A stretch of DNA of 64,000 nt from JAHBVH01 sp034437715 (GTDB lineage Bacteria > Chloroflexota > Anaerolineae > Caldilineales > Caldilineaceae), in NCBI GenBank assembly GCA_034437715.1, contig DAOTTR010000161.1, positions 23,624 through 87,623 of the forward strand, in the 5' to 3' direction. The position numbers and the translations under genes are program-made. The stretch's first letter is position 1; every line of letters starts with the position of its first letter. Positions 60,099 to 64,000 of the stretch are shown piece by piece. A model generated the notes under the pieces. It saw only the letters and a program-made list of their open reading frames with translations. It had not been told where the DNA came from and searched no databases.

Positions 60099-60443
60099 TT
60101 ATGGCTTTCCGTTTGGCGCGACCGATCCCTCTGCCGGGGCAAAAAAGACCAAGAGTTGCAATGTTTCTTCAATGCTGTGAAAGTGGTGTTCCACCTGCGC
60201 CGCCACATAGACAATCGATCCTGTTTGCACCGCCCGATCCCCATCGCCCACGCGGATTTGGCCGCGCCCGCCCACGACATAGTAGACTTCATCTTCGGCG
60301 TGCGGCTGCTGCGGATCGGTGCCGCCCACGGGCAACACATAAAGTCCCATGCTCAGATCGGATACCCGCAAAAACTCCAGCCAAAGTTTGCCAGCTTCGC
60401 CATGTTGCTGCCGAATTTCGCTCAATTCGTATGCCAACATCAT
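60099..60443 (-). CDS. cupin domain protein
   Basis: Single-domain cupin of 114 residues. Motif 1 is PHAEDEVYYVVGGRGQIRVG (His, Glu ligands; the usual G(X)5HXH is PHAEDE), and motif 2 includes VEHHFHS. It likely binds a metal and may be an isomerase, dioxygenase or small-molecule sensor. TGGAGG lies just before the start; ATG 60443 or 60440 (better spacing) is used. Eight bases separate it from the transporter gene upstream, so they are one operon. Confidence 0.88.
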   Translation of the reverse strand: MMLAYELSEIRQQHGEAGKLWLEFLRVSDLSMGLYVLPVGGTDPQQPHAEDEVYYVVGGRGQIRVGDGDRAVQTGSIVYVAAQVEHHFHSIEETLQLLVFFAPAEGSVAPNGKP

Positions 60444-60450
60444 TCCTCCA

Positions 60451-60894
60451 TTAGCGTAATGTCAACCACGCGCCGATCAAGAGTAACGTCAAGCCCAGCA
60501 GGCGCACGCCATCGATTGGCCGTACGACGGCACCGAACAACCCAAAGTGATCGATCAGCGCGGCCGAGGCATATTGGGCAACGAGCACCACGGCAAAGGT
60601 GATAAGCAGACCATAGCGCGCCGTGGCATAGCCCAACGCACCGACAATGATCAAGCCCAAGATGCCCGCGCTAAAGGCATAGGGTGGGACTGATCGCCAC
60701 GCCGACAGGTTATTCTTGCCGCTGATGAGCAGAATCAGCACGATCAAAATGCCGCCGCTGCCATAGGTAATGAAAACGCTCTCGCGCGCCCCCATGATCT
60801 GGGTCATGACCCCCATAAAATTGCTCTGCAAGGTCACTGCCAGCCCCGCCACCGTCGCCAGCAGAATGACGGTAATCACATTCTCCATCAGCAC
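60451..60894 (-). CDS. DMT-superfamily transporter (YdcZ/DUF606 type)
   Basis: Membrane protein of 147 residues with five hydrophobic helices, the half-size form of the drug/metabolite transporter superfamily. The pattern NFMGVMTQIMGARESVFITY and the helix pair FSAGILGLIIVGALGYATARY are typical of DUF606. Substrate unknown; it may export a product of the enzymes around it. Members usually work as homo- or heterodimers. It begins the second part of the minus-strand run, after repeat E copy 2. Confidence 0.82.
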   Translation of the reverse strand: MLMENVITVILLATVAGLAVTLQSNFMGVMTQIMGARESVFITYGSGGILIVLILLISGKNNLSAWRSVPPYAFSAGILGLIIVGALGYATARYGLLITFAVVLVAQYASAALIDHFGLFGAVVRPIDGVRLLGLTLLLIGAWLTLR

Positions 60895-60917
60895 CCGCCC
60901 TTTATGTTATCTAAGCT

Positions 60918-61036
60918 AATTGTCAATCATCAATGGCTAATTGCTAATGACCATTGAGCGCCCAGGGATCTCGCTTCTAAGCGCGGCGTTCCAACCATTG
61001 ACCATTAATTATTAGCCATTGACCATTGACTATTCA
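60918..61036. repeat. AT-rich inverted repeat E, copy 2
   Basis: CAATCATCAATGGCTAATTG-type sequence on the left pairs with ATTAGCCATTGACCATTGA-type sequence on the right. It shares the CAATGGCTAAT core with copy 1 at 23898. It separates the aminotransferase gene from the transporter gene. Confidence 0.6.
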
Positions 61037-62218
61037 TGACGTGCCCTGTGCAATCACTTCCGCCAACGTGCGCACCGCCCAGTCGATCTTCTCTTCGCTG
61101 GCCATGGTGTAATTGAGGCGCATGGTGGCGTTGCCGGTGCCAGCTTCGGCAAAGAAGAACTTGCCGGGCACAAAGGCCACCTGTTTTTCAACGGCGCGCC
61201 AATAGGCTTCCTCGGTGTCTAACCCATCCGGCCCTTCTAGCCAAAGGAACATGCCCCCTTCGGGTTGCGTCCACTGAAAGGTGGCGGGCATATAGCGATC
61301 CAGCGCGGCGAGCATCGCCTGTTGACGCGGCCGGTAGATCGCCAGAATCTTGGGCAGTTGCAGTTGTAAATAGCCGCCAAGCAGATATTCCGCGGCTAAT
61401 GCCTGATTGAAGGTGCTGGTGTGCAGATCGACACCCTGCTTGGCAATCACCAACCAGCGATGAATGTCGGGTGGGGCCACACAAAAGCCAATGCGCAACC
61501 CCGGCGCAAAGGTCTTGGAAAGTGTGCTGACATAGACCACATGATCGGGCGCAAAGTGCTTGATCGGCGGCAGCGCCGTGCCTTGGTAACGCAGATCGCT
61601 GTAGGGATCATCCTCGACCAGCAGCACATTATGTGCTTGGATGATCGCGGCAATCGCTTGGCGGCGATCCAGCGGAATTGTGCGCCCCGTCGGGTTCTGG
61701 AAGGTGGGCACCAGATAGATGTACTTGATCGGATGCTGTTGGAGTACCGCTTCCAACGCGGCCGGAATGACGCCTTGATCATCGGTGGCGATCTGGACAT
61801 AATCTGGCTCATAGGGGTTGAAAGCGCTGAGCGCGCCCACATAGGTTGGTGCTTCCACAGCGACCAGATCGCCGGGCGAAATCAAAATTTTGCCCAATGC
61901 ATCCAACACGCCCTGCGAACCGCTAAAGATCAGGGTTTGTTCGGCGCTGGCCGTCACATGCTTGTCGGCCAGATACGCGACAAGTGCTTCGCGTAGTGGC
62001 GAAAAACCTTCGGTGGCGTCGTATTGCAGCGCAGTGGCACCATACTTCTCTAACACGGTGGCGGTCAGATCTTGCATCAGCGCCAGCGGAAAGCTTTCTG
62101 GTGCAGGAATGCCGCCGGCCAGCGAGACCATGCCGGGCCGATTGACGACTTTTAAGATTTCGCGAATCGCATTGGACTGCATCTTTGCCGTGCGTGTGGC
62201 AAATGTGGTTTGTAACAT
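61034..62218 (-). CDS. PLP-dependent aminotransferase, 2-aminoadipate/MocR-like class I
   Basis: Fold-type I aminotransferase of 394 residues. LAGGIPAPESFPL at the start and YDATEGFSPLREALV are typical of the LysN/ARO8 group. YLVPTFQNPTG and the PLP lysine in STLSKTFAPGLRIGF are intact, and LNYTMASEEKI marks the C-terminus. It may transaminate 2-aminoadipate, aromatic or branched-chain amino acids. It is in a minus-strand run 37 bases after the racemase, with which it may work in D-/L-amino acid metabolism. Confidence 0.93.
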   Translation of the reverse strand: MLQTTFATRTAKMQSNAIREILKVVNRPGMVSLAGGIPAPESFPLALMQDLTATVLEKYGATALQYDATEGFSPLREALVAYLADKHVTASAEQTLIFSGSQGVLDALGKILISPGDLVAVEAPTYVGALSAFNPYEPDYVQIATDDQGVIPAALEAVLQQHPIKYIYLVPTFQNPTGRTIPLDRRQAIAAIIQAHNVLLVEDDPYSDLRYQGTALPPIKHFAPDHVVYVSTLSKTFAPGLRIGFCVAPPDIHRWLVIAKQGVDLHTSTFNQALAAEYLLGGYLQLQLPKILAIYRPRQQAMLAALDRYMPATFQWTQPEGGMFLWLEGPDGLDTEEAYWRAVEKQVAFVPGKFFFAEAGTGNATMRLNYTMASEEKIDWAVRTLAEVIAQGTS

Positions 62219-62255
62219 GGCTTTGGTTCCTGACTTACGGTTGATGAATAAAAAA

Positions 62256-62945
62256 TTAGGCTAGGGCTAACGCCACAGCGGCTTCGGCATGAATTGCAGT
62301 CGTATCAAACAGGGGGATGGCGGTATGCGTCTGCTGCACCAGCATCACAATTTCGGTGCAGCCTTCAATAATGCCTGCCGCCCCCGCCGCTTGCAATTCG
62401 CCCATGATGCGCAGATATTCCTGACGCGACGCATCCTTGACCATGCCCAGACAGAGTTCTTCATAGATAATCCGGTGGACAAGCTGGCGGTCGGCGGGGG
62501 TGGGCACCAGCACAGTTAAGCCCTGTTGTTGCAAGCGTTCCTTGTAAAAATCCTGTTCCATGGTAAAATTTGTACCCAACAGCCCAACCTGCGTCATGCC
62601 TTGCTGTGTAATGCGGCGAGCGGTAGCGTCGGCCAGATGTACCATTGGAATCGCGATGGCTGCTTGAATTTGTGGCGCGACTTTGTGCATGGTGTTGGTG
62701 CAGAGCAACAGAAAATCGGCACCGGCTGCTTCTACTTGGCGTGCCGCTGCGGCTAATCGTTCGCTGGCACGCTGCCAATCGTCTTGGTGTTGTAACGTCT
62801 CAATTTCGTGGAAATCGACGCTGACCAATGCGATGCGCGCCGAATGTAAACCACCCAACCGCGCCTTGATCCCCTCATTGATCAACCGATAATAGAGCGC
62901 TGTACTCTCCCAACTCATGCCGCCGAGCAGACCAATGGTTTTCAT
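62256..62945 (-). CDS. aspartate/glutamate racemase family protein
   Basis: PLP-independent racemase of 229 residues, AspR type. IGLLGGMSWESTALYYRLIN is the family start. Both catalytic cysteines are present: C82 in LLLCTNTMH and C196 in IEGCTEIV. It probably racemises aspartate, or a related amino acid, to the D form. It follows the PhzF-like gene by 12 bases and precedes the aminotransferase by 37 bases, so the three form one operon. Confidence 0.93.
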   Translation of the reverse strand: MKTIGLLGGMSWESTALYYRLINEGIKARLGGLHSARIALVSVDFHEIETLQHQDDWQRASERLAAAARQVEAAGADFLLLCTNTMHKVAPQIQAAIAIPMVHLADATARRITQQGMTQVGLLGTNFTMEQDFYKERLQQQGLTVLVPTPADRQLVHRIIYEELCLGMVKDASRQEYLRIMGELQAAGAAGIIEGCTEIVMLVQQTHTAIPLFDTTAIHAEAAVALALA

Positions 62946-62957
62946 GCAAAGTTTCCT

Positions 62958-63836
62958 CTATAGGATCAATTCGCCGCGCAGCACCGTGATCGCGGGGCCA
63001 CCGACTTTCACCGTTTCAATTGCCTGGCGCGGGCCAATCACTTCAACCGTCGCTTGGCCGGGTCGCCCCATCCAATGGCCTTGCTCGGCGATAAAGGTCG
63101 GTTTGTCGAGCAAGCCATAGTGCCAGAGATAGGCCCCCATGCCACCGGTAGCCGAGCCGGTAAAGGGATCTTCAAAGGGCGCAATGTGGCGCGCGAAGGT
63201 GTCACCTTGGTCAGTCGCACCGCCCAAGCAGAAGAGATGGGCGCTAAAAAAGTCCGCGGTTTTGCTCAGTTCCCGATAGGCGGCTTCGTTGATCGCAATG
63301 CGGCGCAAGGCATCCTGGTTGCGCACGGCAATCATCAACTGTGGTGTGCCGGTGCTGACCACCTGGATCGGCACGCCGGGTAACGCGTCCTCTGGGTGTA
63401 AGCCCCACACCGGCAACACTGTTGCCGCGTCCAGCGTGTTGAGAAACTGCGGTTTGCGTTGGGTCATCACCACATAGGATGGTTTGCCATGCGTGGCCTG
63501 CACCTCAACCGCAATCGGGCCATCGCGCAATTCCAAGCTGATCGTCATCTGCTCGCCGCGCATGGGGATGCGGCCTGTTTCTACCAGCGCATAAATCGTG
63601 GCGATGGTCGGGTGGCCGGCCAGCGGAATCTCGGCTTCGGGCGTGAAATAGCGTGCGCGTACATCCGCAATTTTGGATTGTAACACAAAGGCCGTTTCCG
63701 ACAGATTCATTTCCTGGGCGATTGCTTGCATGGTAGCGGCATCGAGATCGTCTGCGTCAAAAACAATGGCACATGGATTGCCGCCGAGCGCCGTTCGGGT
63801 GAAGGCATCAACTTGCATAAAGGGATAGGTAGCCAC
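62958..63836 (-). CDS. PhzF family isomerase
   Basis: Diaminopimelate-epimerase-fold protein of 292 residues. VDAFTRTALGGNPCAIVF and LSETAFVL carry the family motifs, with the catalytic Glu47. ATGGMGAYLW in the second half is the other active-site loop. PhzF itself isomerises an intermediate of phenazine synthesis, but most homologues act elsewhere and this window has no phenazine genes. First gene of the seven-gene minus-strand run. Confidence 0.92.
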   Translation of the reverse strand: MATYPFMQVDAFTRTALGGNPCAIVFDADDLDAATMQAIAQEMNLSETAFVLQSKIADVRARYFTPEAEIPLAGHPTIATIYALVETGRIPMRGEQMTISLELRDGPIAVEVQATHGKPSYVVMTQRKPQFLNTLDAATVLPVWGLHPEDALPGVPIQVVSTGTPQLMIAVRNQDALRRIAINEAAYRELSKTADFFSAHLFCLGGATDQGDTFARHIAPFEDPFTGSATGGMGAYLWHYGLLDKPTFIAEQGHWMGRPGQATVEVIGPRQAIETVKVGGPAITVLRGELIL

Positions 63837-63886
63837 AGGTTGCCTCGCTTTTCTCTACTGTCTGAATTGTTACGAATAGACCTTAG

Positions 63887-63973
63887 TGTCTGTCCAAGAA
63901 TAACATGGATGATTTTAGACAGATTTACTTGGGTAACATCACGTAAATTCACTATTTTATTTCTGGACAGACC
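63887..63973. mobile_element. 87-bp inverted-repeat element
   Basis: TGTCTGTCCAAGAATAA on the left is mirrored by TTATTTCTGGACAGACC on the right with few mismatches. The flanks carry a 5-bp direct repeat CTTAG (63882-63886 and 63974-63978). No coding capacity; a small MITE or isolated IS ends. It is at the window edge and no second copy is seen here. Confidence 0.65.
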
Positions 63974-64000
63974 CTTAGGCCATTGCAAAGAATAAAGTAT

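Overview
The window is a single bacterial chromosome segment of moderately high GC with genes on both strands in short operons. The best guess for the host is a member of the Chloroflexota (Caldilineae, Anaerolineae or Herpetosiphon-like). The reasons are the overall gene set, the CHRD surface protein ending in an LFLPLI-type tail, the ECF sigma/RskA-like pair and the abundance of small palindromic repeats. This is an inference: the window has no rRNA or other phylogenetic marker.

Layout. 1-7985: end of a crotonase gene, a three-gene membrane operon (DUF2157, DUF4401, GDYXXLXY), two small membrane proteins, a Gfo/Idh/MocA dehydrogenase and a GT39-type glycosyltransferase. 8403-17265: a secreted VIT/VWA protein, then the conserved stress module prkA - yeaH/yhbH - spoVR. 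The spoVR gene is interrupted by a 401-residue LAGLIDADG intein that also carries a LacI-like helix-turn-helix. 17396-22467: a two-TM protein, a 1121-residue sugar kinase/nucleotidyltransferase fusion and a GalU-like protein. 23076-30327: an SDR, two S41 proteases, smpB, a solitary IS200/IS605-type TnpB with a likely omega-RNA 3' end abutting queA, and an unlisted 56-residue Flp-type pilin. 30870-42411: dehydrogenases, threonine aldolase, HAD phosphatase, VTT protein, aldo/keto reductase, CAP-LysM protein and M42 peptidase. 42799-46385: peptide ABC importer genes (binding protein and two permeases, no ATPase). 46607-47537: a decayed TumE-like toxin-antitoxin pair with a MITE inserted in the toxin stop codon. 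47775-55624: beta-lactamase-like enzyme, a six-repeat CHRD protein divergent from an ECF sigma/anti-sigma pair, tRNA-Gln(CUG) and small proteins. 55864-63836: SDR, GH13 enzyme and a seven-gene minus-strand run (PhzF, Asp/Glu racemase, aminotransferase, DMT transporter, cupin, GNAT, methyltransferase).

Most genes are metabolic or envelope housekeeping. The accessory signal is in the small mobile and repeated DNA. There is a 222-bp MITE in two ~95% identical copies with 7-bp target duplications, a second ~147-bp inverted-repeat element in two copies, a 33-bp palindrome in three copies, several one- or two-copy palindromes, and a solo TnpB. Several genes are preceded by an extended -10 motif (TGnTAyAmT type), often without a clear -35. 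The strongest candidates for something undescribed are the intein in the SpoVR active-site region with its embedded LacI-like domain, the kinase-first sugar-activating fusion, and the TnpB unit fused to the queA leader.
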